64,000 nt of DNA from contig NZ_FNZE01000002.1 of NCBI RefSeq assembly GCF_900109175.1, forward strand, positions 248,001 through 312,000. Reading direction: 5' to 3'. Every line of letters begins with the position of its first letter. Position 1 is the first letter of the stretch. Position numbers and translations under genes: made by a program. This DNA comes from Pseudomonas linyingensis (GTDB lineage: Bacteria; Pseudomonadota; Gammaproteobacteria; Pseudomonadales; Pseudomonadaceae). Below are positions 32,061 to 40,921 of the stretch, in pieces. Below the pieces are notes generated by a model. That model was not told the DNA's origin. It made no database searches and saw only the letters and a program-made list of their open reading frames with translations.

Positions 32061-32104
32061 GACGCTGCCTGCCAGGCGCTGTGGCAGTTTGTCCCGCCCG
32101 GGGC

Positions 32105-32476
32105 TCAGAGCATCAGCTTGACCACCGACTCGTCGGGGTCGCGCGACTTGCCGGCGGCGGCGAGCTGGGCGAGGTAGTCGGCCCACAGCTGCTCCTGGCA
32201 GGTGGCCAGCTGGTACAGGTAGTCCCAGGTGAACAGGCCGCTGTCGTGGCCGTCGTCGAACACCAGCTTGAGGGCGTACTGGCCGGCCGGCTCGGCACCC
32301 TTGAAGCCGACGTTCTGCTTGCCGACCTGCAGGATCGGCTGGCCGTGGCCCTGCACCTCGGCCGACGGCGAGTGCACGCGCAGGAACTCGGCGCTCAGGT
32401 TGTAGTGATCGTCGCCGTAGTGCAGCTCGAGGGTCTTCGATGCCTTGTGCAGCTTGATGGCGGTAGGGATGTGCAT
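32105..32476 (-). CDS. DUF971 (gamma-butyrobetaine hydroxylase-like N-terminal domain) protein
   Basis: 123-residue protein consisting only of the DUF971/GBBH-like N-terminal domain. It includes the LHYGDDHYNLSAEFLRVHSPSAE signature region in shortened form and FDDGHDSGLFTWDYL. Function is unproven; links to Fe-S cluster biology have been proposed for relatives. It follows hslU on the same strand by 53 bases, a conserved Pseudomonas neighbour pair, and is probably co-transcribed at least in part. Confidence 0.88.
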   Translation of the reverse strand: MHIPTAIKLHKASKTLELHYGDDHYNLSAEFLRVHSPSAEVQGHGQPILQVGKQNVGFKGAEPAGQYALKLVFDDGHDSGLFTWDYLYQLATCQEQLWADYLAQLAAAGKSRDPDESVVKLML

Positions 32477-32498
32477 CGTCGAGGTTCCGGATGAGCGA

Positions 32499-32519
32499 AG
32501 GGGCGGCCAGGCCGCCCCT
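32499..32519 (-). repeat. Perfect inverted repeat in the hslU-DUF971 gap
   Basis: AGGGGCGGCC (32499-32508) and GGCCGCCCCT (32510-32519) are perfectly complementary around a single base. No T-tract follows, so it looks like an mRNA-processing or partial-attenuation hairpin rather than a full terminator. Confidence 0.5.
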
Positions 32520-32529
32520 GAGGTTCTGC

Positions 32530-33870
32530 TTACAGGATGTAGCGCGACAGGTCTTCGTCCTGGGCCAGTTCGGCGAGGTGGCCGTTGACGTAGGCGGCGT
32601 CGATCACGATCGGCCGGCCGCTGTGGTCGGCGGCCAGGTCGGCGGCGCTGAACGACACTTCCTCGAGCAGGCGCTCGAGCAGGGTGTGCAGACGGCGGGC
32701 GCCGATGTTCTCGGTCTTCTCGTTGACCTGCCAGGCGATCTCGGCCAGGCGGCGGATGCCGTCGGCGGCGAAGGCGATCTCCAGGCCCTCGGTCTTCATC
32801 AGCGCGCAGTACTGCTCGGTCAGCGAGGCGTGCGGTTCGCTGAGGATGCGCTCGAAGTCCTGCGGGGTCAGCGCCTTGAGTTCGACGCGGATCGGCAGGC
32901 GGCCCTGCAGCTCGGGCACCAGGTCGCTGGGCTTGCTCAGGTGGAAGGCGCCGGAGGCGATGAACAGGATGTGGTCGGTCTTGACCATGCCCAGCTTGGT
33001 GTTGACCGTGCAGCCCTCGATCAGCGGCAGCAGGTCGCGCTGCACGCCCTCGCGGGACACGTCGGCGCCGCCGACGTTGCCGCGCTTGGCGATCTTGTCG
33101 ATCTCGTCGATGAACACGATGCCGTGCTGCTCGACCGCTTCCAGGGCGCGGGCCTTGAGTTCCTCCTCGTTGACCAGGCGCGCGGCTTCCTCGTCGCGGA
33201 CCATCTTCAGCGCGTCGGCGACCTTGAGCTTGCGGCTCTTCTTCTTGCCCTTGCTCAGCCCGGAGAACAGGTTCTGCAGCTGGCTGGTCATCTCCTCCAT
33301 GCCCGGCGGGGTCATGATCTCGACGCCGGCCGGCGTATCGGCCACCTCGATGTCGATATCCTTGTCGTCCAGCTGGCCTTCGCGCAGGCGCTTGCGGAAC
33401 AGCTGGCGGGTGCTGGAGTCTTCGCGGGCCGGCGGTTCGTCGCCGAAGCCGCTGCGCGCCGGCGGCAGCAGGGCGTCGAGGATGCGCTCCTCGGCGGCGT
33501 CCTCGGCGCGGTAGCGCATCTTGTTCACTTCCTGCTCGCGGAGCATCTTCAGCGCGGCATCGGCGAGATCACGGATGATCGACTCGACATCACGGCCGAC
33601 ATAGCCGACTTCGGTGAACTTGGTCGCCTCGACCTTGATGAACGGGGCGTTGGCCAGCTTGGCCAGGCGACGGGCGATCTCGGTCTTGCCGACGCCGGTC
33701 GGGCCGATCATCAGGATGTTCTTCGGGGTCACCTCGACGCGCAGCTCGGCGGGCAGCTGCATGCGCCGCCAGCGGTTGCGCAGGGCGATGGCGACGGCGC
33801 GCTTGGCGTCGTCCTGGCCGATGATGTGGCGGTTGAGTTCGTGGACGATCTCGCGGGGCGTCATGGACAT
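32530..33870 (-). CDS. hslU: ATP-dependent protease ATPase subunit HslU (ClpY)
   Basis: 446-residue AAA+ unfoldase that feeds substrates to HslV. Walker A GPTGVGKT is at 56-63 and Walker B is in [11 protein letters not shown]. The inserted I-domain (about 110-240) and sensor II region [15 protein letters not shown] follow, and the C-terminal EDLSRYIL tail docks into HslV. It starts 23 bases after hslV and shares its heat-shock promoter. Confidence 0.98.
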   Translation of the reverse strand: MSMTPREIVHELNRHIIGQDDAKRAVAIALRNRWRRMQLPAELRVEVTPKNILMIGPTGVGKTEIARRLAKLANAPFIKVEATKFTEVGYVGRDVESIIRDLADAALKMLREQEVNKMRYRAEDAAEERILDALLPPARSGFGDEPPAREDSSTRQLFRKRLREGQLDDKDIDIEVADTPAGVEIMTPPGMEEMTSQLQNLFSGLSKGKKKSRKLKVADALKMVRDEEAARLVNEEELKARALEAVEQHGIVFIDEIDKIAKRGNVGGADVSREGVQRDLLPLIEGCTVNTKLGMVKTDHILFIASGAFHLSKPSDLVPELQGRLPIRVELKALTPQDFERILSEPHASLTEQYCALMKTEGLEIAFAADGIRRLAEIAWQVNEKTENIGARRLHTLLERLLEEVSFSAADLAADHSGRPIVIDAAYVNGHLAELAQDEDLSRYIL

Positions 33871-33893
33871 GGGTGGGGCTCCGGAAGACGCGC

Positions 33894-34424
33894 TCATTGG
33901 GCGCAGTCTTCTTCCTCGATGGTCAGATTCTGGTTGGTGAACACGCAGATGGAGCCGGCGATGTTCAGCGCGGTCTCGGTGATCTCGCGTGCGGACAGCT
34001 CGGTCTTCTGCAGCAGGGCCATGGCCGCGGCCTGTGCGAAGCCGCCACCGGAACCCATGGCGATCAGGCCGTGCTCGGGCTCCACCACGTCGCCGTTGCC
34101 GGTGATGATCAGGGAAGCGTCCTTGTTGGCCACTGCCAGCATGGCTTCCAGGCGGCTCAGCGAGCGGTCGGTACGCCAGTCCTTGGCCAGTTCGACGGCG
34201 GCGCGCACCAGGTGACCCTGATGCTTCTCCAGCTGGCCCTCGAAACGCTCGAACAGGGTGAAGGCGTCGGCGGTGGCGCCGGCGAAGCCGGCCAGCACCT
34301 GGCCGTGGTACAGGCGCCGGACCTTCTTGGCGTTGCCTTTCATCACGGTGTTGCCGAGGGAAACCTGGCCGTCGCCGCCCATGACGACTTTGCCGTTGCG
34401 GCGGACTGAAACGATGGTGGTCAA
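33894..34424 (-). CDS. hslV: ATP-dependent protease peptidase subunit HslV (ClpQ), TTG start
   Basis: 176-residue proteasome-beta-like peptidase. After removal of Met the N-terminal Thr is the nucleophile (TTIVSV). The GDGQV and [14 protein letters not shown] segments are typical. The only start that gives this N-terminus is a TTG at 34424, preceded by GGAGAG seven bases upstream. The ATG 25 codons upstream would bury the catalytic Thr and overlaps the promoter. A TTG start is, as I recall, also used in P. aeruginosa. Confidence 0.96.
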   Translation of the reverse strand: MTTIVSVRRNGKVVMGGDGQVSLGNTVMKGNAKKVRRLYHGQVLAGFAGATADAFTLFERFEGQLEKHQGHLVRAAVELAKDWRTDRSLSRLEAMLAVANKDASLIITGNGDVVEPEHGLIAMGSGGGFAQAAAMALLQKTELSAREITETALNIAGSICVFTNQNLTIEEEDCAQ

Positions 34425-34471
34425 GGGAGCGCTCTCCTGCAGCTGGACGCGGGCGTCCGGGATGCCGGGAG

Positions 34472-34500
34472 ATATGGGGGAGGGCGGCGGGCTTTTCAAC
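34472..34500 (-). promoter_or_regulatory. Sigma-32 (heat-shock) promoter of hslVU
   Basis: Minus-strand GTTGAAA (34500-34494) and CCCCATAT (34479-34472) are separated by 14 bases. This matches the RpoH consensus CTTGAAA-N13-17-CCCCATNT almost perfectly. Transcription would start near 34465, leaving about a 40-base leader before the TTG of hslV. Confidence 0.72.
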
Positions 34501-34553
34501 CGCCCGCACGACCAGGGTCGATAGCGGGCGATTGACGGCGCCGCGACGCCGAC

Positions 34554-35351
34554 TCAGCGCCGCTGCTGGACGACGCTGCTGACGCCGTTGGCGCCGAGCT
34601 GCTTCTGCGCGCCGTCGGCCTGCTGGCGACTGGCGAAGGGACCGACCACCAGGCGGTGCCACATCTTGTCGCCGACCTTGCCCGACTCGATACGCGCATC
34701 TTGGCCGAGTAGGAGCAGCTTGGCGCGGGCGCTTTCCGCCTGGTCGCGACTGGCGAAGGAGCCGGCCTGCAGGACGAAGCGGCTGCTCGGTTTTGCCGGC
34801 GACGTGGCGGCGGGCTGCGCTGCTGGCGTCTTGGTCACGGCGGGCGGTTTGGCTGCTGGGGCCGGACTCTGAGCCTGCGGCTGGGGCGCAGCCTGCACGG
34901 GCTTGGGCGCGGCGGTGAGTGCAGCGGCGACCGGGGCGGTCGCGGTGGTCGCCGCGGTCGCGGCTGGCGCCACGATCAGCCGCGGTGGCGGGGTGCGCCC
35001 TTCGAGCAGGGCCTGGGCGCGGGCGGCTTCCACCGCCTGAACCTGTTCCGGCGTCGGTTGGCTACCCGGCAGCGGGCTGGGATTCGCCTTGGCCAGCTCC
35101 TCGTAGAACTCGTACTTGGGCCGCGGCGGTGTGGCGGGCTTGGCCGGCTGGCTTGCCGCGGTTTCCGGTTTGCCCGCGACTGCGCGCTTGACCTCGTCGC
35201 TGCCCGGCTTGAGCTGCGACAGGAAGACGAGGAAGCCACCGATCACCAGGCCGCTGGCCAGCCAGATCCAACCCGGCACCGGCTTCTTGGCCGGGGCGGA
35301 GCGGGTGCGGCTGGCGCCGCGCGGTTTCGGTTTCTGCTTGCGGGCGGCCAT
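34554..35351 (-). CDS. SPOR-domain cell-division protein, FtsN-like
   Basis: 265-residue bitopic protein. A basic cytoplasmic N-terminus (1-26, many K/R/P) precedes one membrane helix (about 27-45). A long Ala/Pro-rich periplasmic linker (about 55-185) leads to a C-terminal SPOR domain (about 188-262, with [20 protein letters not shown] and [15 protein letters not shown]) that binds denuded septal peptidoglycan. The position between argS and hslV is that of the Pseudomonas ftsN-like gene. It begins directly after the argS stop, so it is operonic with argS. Confidence 0.85.
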   Translation of the reverse strand: MAARKQKPKPRGASRTRSAPAKKPVPGWIWLASGLVIGGFLVFLSQLKPGSDEVKRAVAGKPETAASQPAKPATPPRPKYEFYEELAKANPSPLPGSQPTPEQVQAVEAARAQALLEGRTPPPRLIVAPAATAATTATAPVAAALTAAPKPVQAAPQPQAQSPAPAAKPPAVTKTPAAQPAATSPAKPSSRFVLQAGSFASRDQAESARAKLLLLGQDARIESGKVGDKMWHRLVVGPFASRQQADGAQKQLGANGVSSVVQQRR

Positions 35352-37091
35352 TTACATGCGCTCGAGGGTGGTCAGGCCGAGCAGCTCGAGGCCCTGCTGG
35401 AGGGTGCGTCCGGTCAGCGCGGCAAGGCGCAGGCGGCTCTGCTGGACGGCTTCGTCCTCGGCGGCGAGGATCGGGCAGTTCTCGTAGAAGCTGGAGAACA
35501 ACCCGGCCAGTTCGTACAGGTAGCTGCACAGGATATGCGGCACGCCCTTGTCGGCGACGCTGTTGAGCACCTCGGCGAACTGCTCCAGCTTGGCGGCGAG
35601 GGCCAGTTCCTGCTCGGCCTGCAGCTGGATCTGCCCGCCGATCTCCTCGATGCCCTTGCCCAGCTTGCGGAACACGCTGGCCACGCGGGTGTAGGCGTAC
35701 AGCAGGTAGGGCGCGGTGTTGCCCTCGAAGCTGAGCATCTGCTCGAAGTTGAAGCTGTAGTCGCTGGTGCGGTGCTTGGACAGGTCGGCGTACTTGACCG
35801 CACCGATGCCCACCGCGCGGGCGATGCTGCGCAGCTCGGCCTCGTCCAGCTCGGGGTTCTTGCCCTTGACCAGGGCGTAGGCGCGCTGTTCGGCCTCGTC
35901 GAGCAGGTCGATCAGTTTGACCGTGCCGCCGTCGCGGGTCTTGAACGGGCGGCCGTCGGCACCGTTCATGGTGCCGAAGCCCATGTGCTCGAGGTCCATG
36001 CCTGCATGGACGAAGCCGGCGCGACGCGCCACCTCGAAGACCATCTGGAAGTGCAGGGCCTGGCGCTGGTCGACGAAGTACAGGGCGCGGTCGGCCTTGA
36101 GCTGCTGGCTGCGGTAGCGCATGGCGGCGAGGTCGGTGGTGGCGTACAGGTAGCCGCCGCCGGCCTTTTGCACGATCACCGGCAGCGGGTTGCCTTCGGC
36201 GTTCTTGAACTCGTCCATGAACACGCACTGCGCCCCTTCGCTTTCGCTGAGCAGACCCTTGGCCTGCAGCTCGCTGACGATGGTCGGCAGCTCGGCGTTG
36301 TAGGCGCTTTCGCCGCGCACGTCGGCCGGGCTCAGCTTGACGCCGAGGCGGTCGTAGACGGCCTGGCAGTGGCTCAGCGAGACGTCGTTGAAGCGCTGCC
36401 ACAGGCGCAGGCACTCGGCGTCGCCGGCCTGCAGCTTGACCACCAGGGCGCGGGCGCGGTCGGCGAACTCGGCGGAGTCGTCGAAGCGCTTCTTGGCGGC
36501 GCGGTAGAACTGCTCGAGGTCGGCCAGCTCGCTCTCGGCGGCGGCCGGGTTCTCCTCGAGGTAGGCCAGCAGCATGCCGAACTGGGTGCCCCAGTCGCCG
36601 ACGTGGTTCTGGCGGATCACCTCGTCGCCGAGGAACTCCAGCACGCGGCCGACGGCGTCGCCAATGATGGTCGAGCGCAGGTGGCCGACGTGCATTTCCT
36701 TGGCCAGGTTGGGCGAGGACAGGTCGACCACCACGCGCTGGGTGGCGCCGGCCTTGCGCACGCCGAGCTGCGCGTCGGCCAGCGCGGCTTCCAGGCGCTG
36801 GGCCAGGGCGTCGCTGTTCTGGAAGAAGTTGAGGAAGCCCGGGCCGGCGATTTCCACCTTGCTGACGCTGGCGTCGGCCGGCAGCGCGGCGATCAGCTTC
36901 TCGGCCAGCTCGCGCGGCTTCAGCCCGGCCGGCTTGGCCAGCATCATGGCGATGTTGCTGGCGAAGTCGCCGTGGGTCTTGTCCCGGGTGTTTTCCACCT
37001 GGATCGCCGGGGTCAGCCCCTCCGGCAGCACGCCTTCGTCGGTCAGGCGGGTCAGGGCTTGCTGGATCAGGTGGCGAATGCTGTCTTTCAT
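35352..37091 (-). CDS. argS: Arginyl-tRNA synthetase
   Basis: 579-residue class I synthetase charging tRNA-Arg. The HIGH-type motif appears as HVGH at 134-137 within [18 protein letters not shown]. The N-terminal Add1 tRNA D-loop-binding domain (1-90) and the C-terminal DALR anticodon-binding domain (about 460-579) are both present. The KMSK motif is degenerate, as in many ArgRS. Its stop codon directly abuts the FtsN-like start; priA lies 133 bases upstream on the same strand. Confidence 0.97.
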   Translation of the reverse strand: MKDSIRHLIQQALTRLTDEGVLPEGLTPAIQVENTRDKTHGDFASNIAMMLAKPAGLKPRELAEKLIAALPADASVSKVEIAGPGFLNFFQNSDALAQRLEAALADAQLGVRKAGATQRVVVDLSSPNLAKEMHVGHLRSTIIGDAVGRVLEFLGDEVIRQNHVGDWGTQFGMLLAYLEENPAAAESELADLEQFYRAAKKRFDDSAEFADRARALVVKLQAGDAECLRLWQRFNDVSLSHCQAVYDRLGVKLSPADVRGESAYNAELPTIVSELQAKGLLSESEGAQCVFMDEFKNAEGNPLPVIVQKAGGGYLYATTDLAAMRYRSQQLKADRALYFVDQRQALHFQMVFEVARRAGFVHAGMDLEHMGFGTMNGADGRPFKTRDGGTVKLIDLLDEAEQRAYALVKGKNPELDEAELRSIARAVGIGAVKYADLSKHRTSDYSFNFEQMLSFEGNTAPYLLYAYTRVASVFRKLGKGIEEIGGQIQLQAEQELALAAKLEQFAEVLNSVADKGVPHILCSYLYELAGLFSSFYENCPILAAEDEAVQQSRLRLAALTGRTLQQGLELLGLTTLERM

Positions 37092-37224
37092 CGGGGTGCT
37101 CTTCAGGCCGGGTGCGCGGGCGCCGGGGCGCTGCTCGAAAACTGTACATTATCCGCAGGGCGCCGGGGCTTGCCAACCGCTGTGGCGTGTCGGCTTCACA
37201 GCCTGTGCAAGGCGTGCCCTGCGC

Positions 37225-39444
37225 TCAGAACAGGTCGATCGGGTCGACGTCCAGCGACCAGCGCACCTGGCGGTTGCCGGGCAGGCTTTCCAGTTGCACC
37301 AGCCAGGGGCCGAGCAGGCGGTGCAGGGCGGCGCGGCTGGGCGCCTGCAGCAGCAGCTGGGCGCGGTGGCGCCCGGCGCGGCGTTCCATCGGCGCCGGCA
37401 CCGGGCCGAGCACCTGCACGTCGGGATGCGCGGACTGTTCCAGCAGCTGTTCGGCCAGCGCGGCGGCACTGTCGAGGAAGGCCTCGGCCTGCTCGCCCTG
37501 GTGGGCGTCGGCACGCAGCAGGGCCAGATGGGCGAACGGCGGCAGGCCGGCGGCGCGGCGCTCGCTGAGCGCCTGGGCGGCGAAGGCGAAGTAGCCCTGC
37601 TCGGTGAGCTGGACCAGCAGCGGGTGATCGGCCAGATGGGTCTGGATGATCACCCGCCCCGGCGCCTCGGCGCGGCCGGCACGGCCGGCGACCTGGACGA
37701 TCAGTTGGGCCATGCGCTCGCTGGCGCGGAAGTCGGCGGAGAATAGCCCGCCGTCGGCGTCGAGGATCGCCACCAGGGTGACACGCGGAAAGTGGTGGCC
37801 CTTGGCGAGCATCTGGGTGCCGAGCAGGATGCACGGCTCACCGCTCTGCACGGTGGCGAACAGCTGCTCCAGGCTGCCCTTGCGCGCGGTGCTGTCGCGG
37901 TCCATGCGCAGGATCGGGTAATCGGGAAACAGGATGCGCAGGCGTTCCTCGCTGCGCTCGGTGCCGACGCCGACCGGGCGCAGGTCGACGTGCGCGCACT
38001 GCGGGCAGGCGGCCGGCGGCCGCTGGCGGTGGTCGCAGTGGTGGCAGCGCAGCTCGCCGCTGCGCTGGTGCAGGGTCAGGCGCGCGTCGCAGCGCGGGCA
38101 CAGGGCCATCCAGCCGCAGTCATGGCAGAGCAGGGTGGGGGCAAAACCGCGGCGGTTGAGGAACACCAGCACCTGCTGGCCGGCGGCCAGGGTTTCGCCG
38201 ATCAGCCGCTGCAGCGGCGGCGAGAAGCCGCTGTCCAGCGGCCGGCTGCGCACGTCGAGGCGCTCGAAGCGCGGCTGGCGGGCACCGCCGGCGCGCTGCT
38301 CGAGGCGCAGCAGGGCGTAGCGGCCCTGCTCGGCGTTGTGCAGGCTCTCCAGCGACGGCGTGGCCGAGCCGAGCAGCAGCGGCACGCGCTCCAGGCGCGC
38401 GCGCATCACCGCCAGGTCGCGGGCGTGGTAGCGCAGGCCCTCCTGCTGTTTATAGGAGGCGTCGTGCTCCTCGTCGACGATGATCAGGCCGGGATGCTTG
38501 AGCGGGGTGAACAGCGCCGAGCGGGTGCCGATGACGATCTGCGCGTGGCCCTCGCGGGCGGCCTGCCAGGCCTCCAGGCGCTCGCGGTCGGTGAGGCCCG
38601 AGTGCAGCAGGGCGATGCGCGCGTTGAAGCGACGGGCGAAGCGCTCGAGGGTCTGCGGACCGAGGTTGATCTCGGGGATCAGCACCAGCGCCTGCCGGCC
38701 GGCCTCCAGGGTCTCACGGATCAGCTGCAGGTAGACCTCGGTCTTGCCGCTGCCGGTGACCCCGGCCAGCAGGCAGGGGTGGAAACGGCCAAAACCGGCA
38801 CGCACCGCCTCGAAGGCGCTGCGCTGTTCGTCGTTGAGCGCCAGCTCCGGCTGCAGCAGCCAGGCGCCGTGGTGTTCGGGAATGCTCGGGCGGCGGCGGA
38901 TCACCTCGACCAGGCCCTTGTCGTGCAGCAGCTTGAGGCTGTCGCGCGACAGCTGGAACTGCTCGAGCAGGTTCTGGTTGATGCCGTGCGGGTGCTGGGC
39001 GAGGGTCGCCAGCGCCTGGCGCTGACGCGGTGCGCGGGCCAGGCGCGGGTCGTCGAGGCGCGCGCCGGCGGCGGCCTGCCAGAGGCGTTCCTCACTGCGC
39101 TCGGCCGACTCGCCCTGGCGCAGCAGATTGGGCAGCGCCCAGCTGAAGGTGTCGCCGAGGCTGTGCTGGTAGTAGCTGGCGGTCCACAGGCACAGCTCGA
39201 ACAGCGCCGGCGGCAGCAGCGGGCGGCGGTCGAGCAGGGCGCAGGCCTCGCGCAGGCGCTCTTCCGGCACCTCGCTGTGCGCCACCCGTTCGACCAGCAC
39301 GCCGACCAGTTCGCGGCGCCCGAACGGCACGCGCAGACGCACGCCGGGCTGCAGCAGGGCGGGATCGCAGTCGGCCGGGGCACGGTAGTCGAACAGCCGG
39401 CGCAGCGGCGAGGGCAGGGCAAGGCGCAGGATGGGCTGGGTCAC
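37225..39444 (-). CDS. priA: Primosomal protein N' (replication restart helicase PriA)
   Basis: 739-residue 3'-to-5' DNA helicase that reloads the replisome at stalled forks. The N-terminal DNA-binding part (1-195) is followed by the helicase core with Walker [10 protein letters not shown] (228-236) and DEEHD (about 315-325). A zinc-binding insertion with paired cysteines ([21 protein letters not shown]) lies at about 450-495. I use a GTG start at 39444 with GGAG eight bases upstream; it gives the usual family length. It is divergent from rpmE, as in other pseudomonads. Confidence 0.97.
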   Translation of the reverse strand: MTQPILRLALPSPLRRLFDYRAPADCDPALLQPGVRLRVPFGRRELVGVLVERVAHSEVPEERLREACALLDRRPLLPPALFELCLWTASYYQHSLGDTFSWALPNLLRQGESAERSEERLWQAAAGARLDDPRLARAPRQRQALATLAQHPHGINQNLLEQFQLSRDSLKLLHDKGLVEVIRRRPSIPEHHGAWLLQPELALNDEQRSAFEAVRAGFGRFHPCLLAGVTGSGKTEVYLQLIRETLEAGRQALVLIPEINLGPQTLERFARRFNARIALLHSGLTDRERLEAWQAAREGHAQIVIGTRSALFTPLKHPGLIIVDEEHDASYKQQEGLRYHARDLAVMRARLERVPLLLGSATPSLESLHNAEQGRYALLRLEQRAGGARQPRFERLDVRSRPLDSGFSPPLQRLIGETLAAGQQVLVFLNRRGFAPTLLCHDCGWMALCPRCDARLTLHQRSGELRCHHCDHRQRPPAACPQCAHVDLRPVGVGTERSEERLRILFPDYPILRMDRDSTARKGSLEQLFATVQSGEPCILLGTQMLAKGHHFPRVTLVAILDADGGLFSADFRASERMAQLIVQVAGRAGRAEAPGRVIIQTHLADHPLLVQLTEQGYFAFAAQALSERRAAGLPPFAHLALLRADAHQGEQAEAFLDSAAALAEQLLEQSAHPDVQVLGPVPAPMERRAGRHRAQLLLQAPSRAALHRLLGPWLVQLESLPGNRQVRWSLDVDPIDLF

Positions 39445-39523
39445 GCAGGGGCTCCGCAGGCGAAGGCCGGCGATCTTAGCACGCGGTGCAGCGGCCGGCG
39501 GCGGGCGGGCTGCCCGGCGGATC

Positions 39524-39551
39524 TTGCATCGCTTGGGGGGTCTGTTATCAT
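39524..39551 (+). promoter_or_regulatory. Putative sigma-70 promoter of rpmE
   Basis: TTGCAT (39524-39529) and TATCAT (39546-39551) are separated by 16 bases. The -10 matches 5 of 6 and the -35 matches 3 of 6. It would give a leader of about 95 bases before rpmE. Confidence 0.5.
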
Positions 39552-39654
39552 GCCGCCCTATTTTTCCGGGTGGCCAGACCGCCCCGGTGAAACTACCTCG
39601 TGCGGTACCTGGCATGGTGCCTGGTGGCGGCACATCATCCCTGAGGATCCAAAG

Positions 39655-39870
39655 ATGAAACCGGAAATCCATCCCGCGTATGACGAAGTCGTAGCTACCT
39701 GCAGCTGCGGCAACGTGGTCAAGACCCGTTCCACCCTGTGCAAGAACCTGAGCCTCGACGTGTGCTCCGAGTGCCACCCGTTCTACACCGGCAAGCAGAA
39801 GGTTCTCGACGCTGGCGGCCGTATCGATCGCTTCAAGCAGCGTTTCGCTGGCTTCGGCGCGACCAAGTAA
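39655..39870 (+). CDS. rpmE: 50S ribosomal protein L31, zinc-binding (C+) form
   Basis: 71-residue L31. Cys16, Cys18, Cys37 and Cys40 form the zinc site, so this is the C+ paralogue used when zinc is plentiful. GAGGA lies 8-9 bases before the ATG. It is followed 41 bases later by an intrinsic terminator that sits inside the coding region of the next gene. Confidence 0.97.
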   Translation: MKPEIHPAYDEVVATCSCGNVVKTRSTLCKNLSLDVCSECHPFYTGKQKVLDAGGRIDRFKQRFAGFGATK

Positions 39871-39886
39871 GCAAGGCGTATCCGGG

Positions 39887-40702
39887 ATGCAGAGTCTGTT
39901 TCCCGGTACAGCAAAAAAGGCGTCCCTGTGGGGCGCCTTTTTTGTTTGTGCCGTGGTGGTACTCACGCCGCTGCGGGCGCTGGCCGATGCCTGCCGGGCG
40001 CCCGGCCCGCTGCGCGAGACACAGGTGGCCAGGGTGGTGGATGGCGACACCCTGCGCCTGGCGGACGGGCGCAGCGTGCGCCTGATCGGGGTCAATGCAC
40101 CGGAGAAGGCCCGTGCCGGGCAGTCGGCCGAGCCCTTTGCCGAGGTGGCCACGCATCACCTCGAGCAGTTGGTCGCGGCCAGTGGTGGGCAGGTCGGGCT
40201 GGTGGCTGGCGAGCAGGCGCGCGATCACTACGGGCGCAGCCTGGCGCATGCCTTCGGCCGCGACGGACATAGCTGGGAGGCGCAGCAGCTGGCGGCGGGG
40301 CTGGGCTTTGCCGTCGCCATAGCGCCGAATACCGCGCTGGTCGACTGCCTGTGGACGGCCGAGCATCAGGCGCGGCTAGCGCGCAAGGGTGTCTGGCGCA
40401 GGAATCCGGTACTCGAGGTCGGCCAGCTGCGCCGCGCGGGGTTTGCCGTGCTGCGCGGGCGGGTCGCGGCGCTCGAACGTAACCGCGGCGGTGTCTGGCT
40501 GCAACTGGACGGGCCGCTGGTGCTGCGCATCGAGCTGCAGCGGCTGGTGCAGTTCGACGAGGGTGAGCTGCGCCGCCTCGCGGGGCGCGAGGTCGAGGTG
40601 CGTGGCTGGGTGGTCGACCGCAGTCGCCGTGGCGCGCTCAGGCCGGGCCAGGCGCGCTGGCTGCTGACGCTGAGTCATCCGTCGATGCTCGAGGTGCGCT
40701 GA
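39887..40702 (+). CDS. Secreted thermonuclease-like (SNase-family) nuclease
   Basis: 271-residue protein with a signal peptide (about 1-34, ending ALADA). A staphylococcal-nuclease-like domain follows: VVDGDTLRL (DGDT 52-55), RLIGVNAPE (Arg65, Glu73) and DHYGR (Arg117), which correspond to Arg35, Glu43 and Arg87 of micrococcal nuclease. The Ca2+-ligand Asp40 equivalent is Asn70 here. The C-terminal third is an extra OB-like region. The rpmE terminator (39912-39942) lies inside its signal-peptide codons, so full-length mRNA would need read-through or an internal promoter. A later start is possible but would remove the signal peptide. Confidence 0.8.
   Translation: MQSLFPGTAKKASLWGAFFVCAVVVLTPLRALADACRAPGPLRETQVARVVDGDTLRLADGRSVRLIGVNAPEKARAGQSAEPFAEVATHHLEQLVAASGGQVGLVAGEQARDHYGRSLAHAFGRDGHSWEAQQLAAGLGFAVAIAPNTALVDCLWTAEHQARLARKGVWRRNPVLEVGQLRRAGFAVLRGRVAALERNRGGVWLQLDGPLVLRIELQRLVQFDEGELRRLAGREVEVRGWVVDRSRRGALRPGQARWLLTLSHPSMLEVR
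39912..39943 (+). terminator. rpmE intrinsic terminator inside the nuclease 5' coding region
   Basis: AAAAAAGGCG (39912-39921) pairs perfectly with CGCCTTTTTT (39933-39942), extended by a CCC/GGG inner stem, followed by TG. It has a strong stem and T-run, placed 41 bases after the rpmE stop and 25 bases after the nuclease ATG. Confidence 0.8.
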
Positions 40703-40846
40703 GCGGGTGGGCCAAGGCCTGCCCGCCGTGCGCCAGTCGGTAGGGTTTCCCGCAGCGCTGGGGTCGGTTCAGTTGCCTTGCGGGACGGCGGAAAGTCTAA
40801 TGAATCAGTGCTTGACAAGCCTATTCGAGGCTCTGGCGCACCGCTC

Positions 40847-40876
40847 TTGTAGGTGGCCGGTCTCATGCCGTATGCT
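40847..40876 (+). promoter_or_regulatory. Putative maeB promoter
   Basis: TTGTAG (40847-40852) and TATGCT (40871-40876) are separated by 18 bases, 45 bases before the maeB ATG. The hexamers match only moderately. The rest of 40703-40846 holds no gene that I can see. Confidence 0.35.
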
Positions 40877-40921
40877 CGGGTTCCCTGTCTTTATCTATAA
40901 ATAATAAGCGGAAGCACCAAC

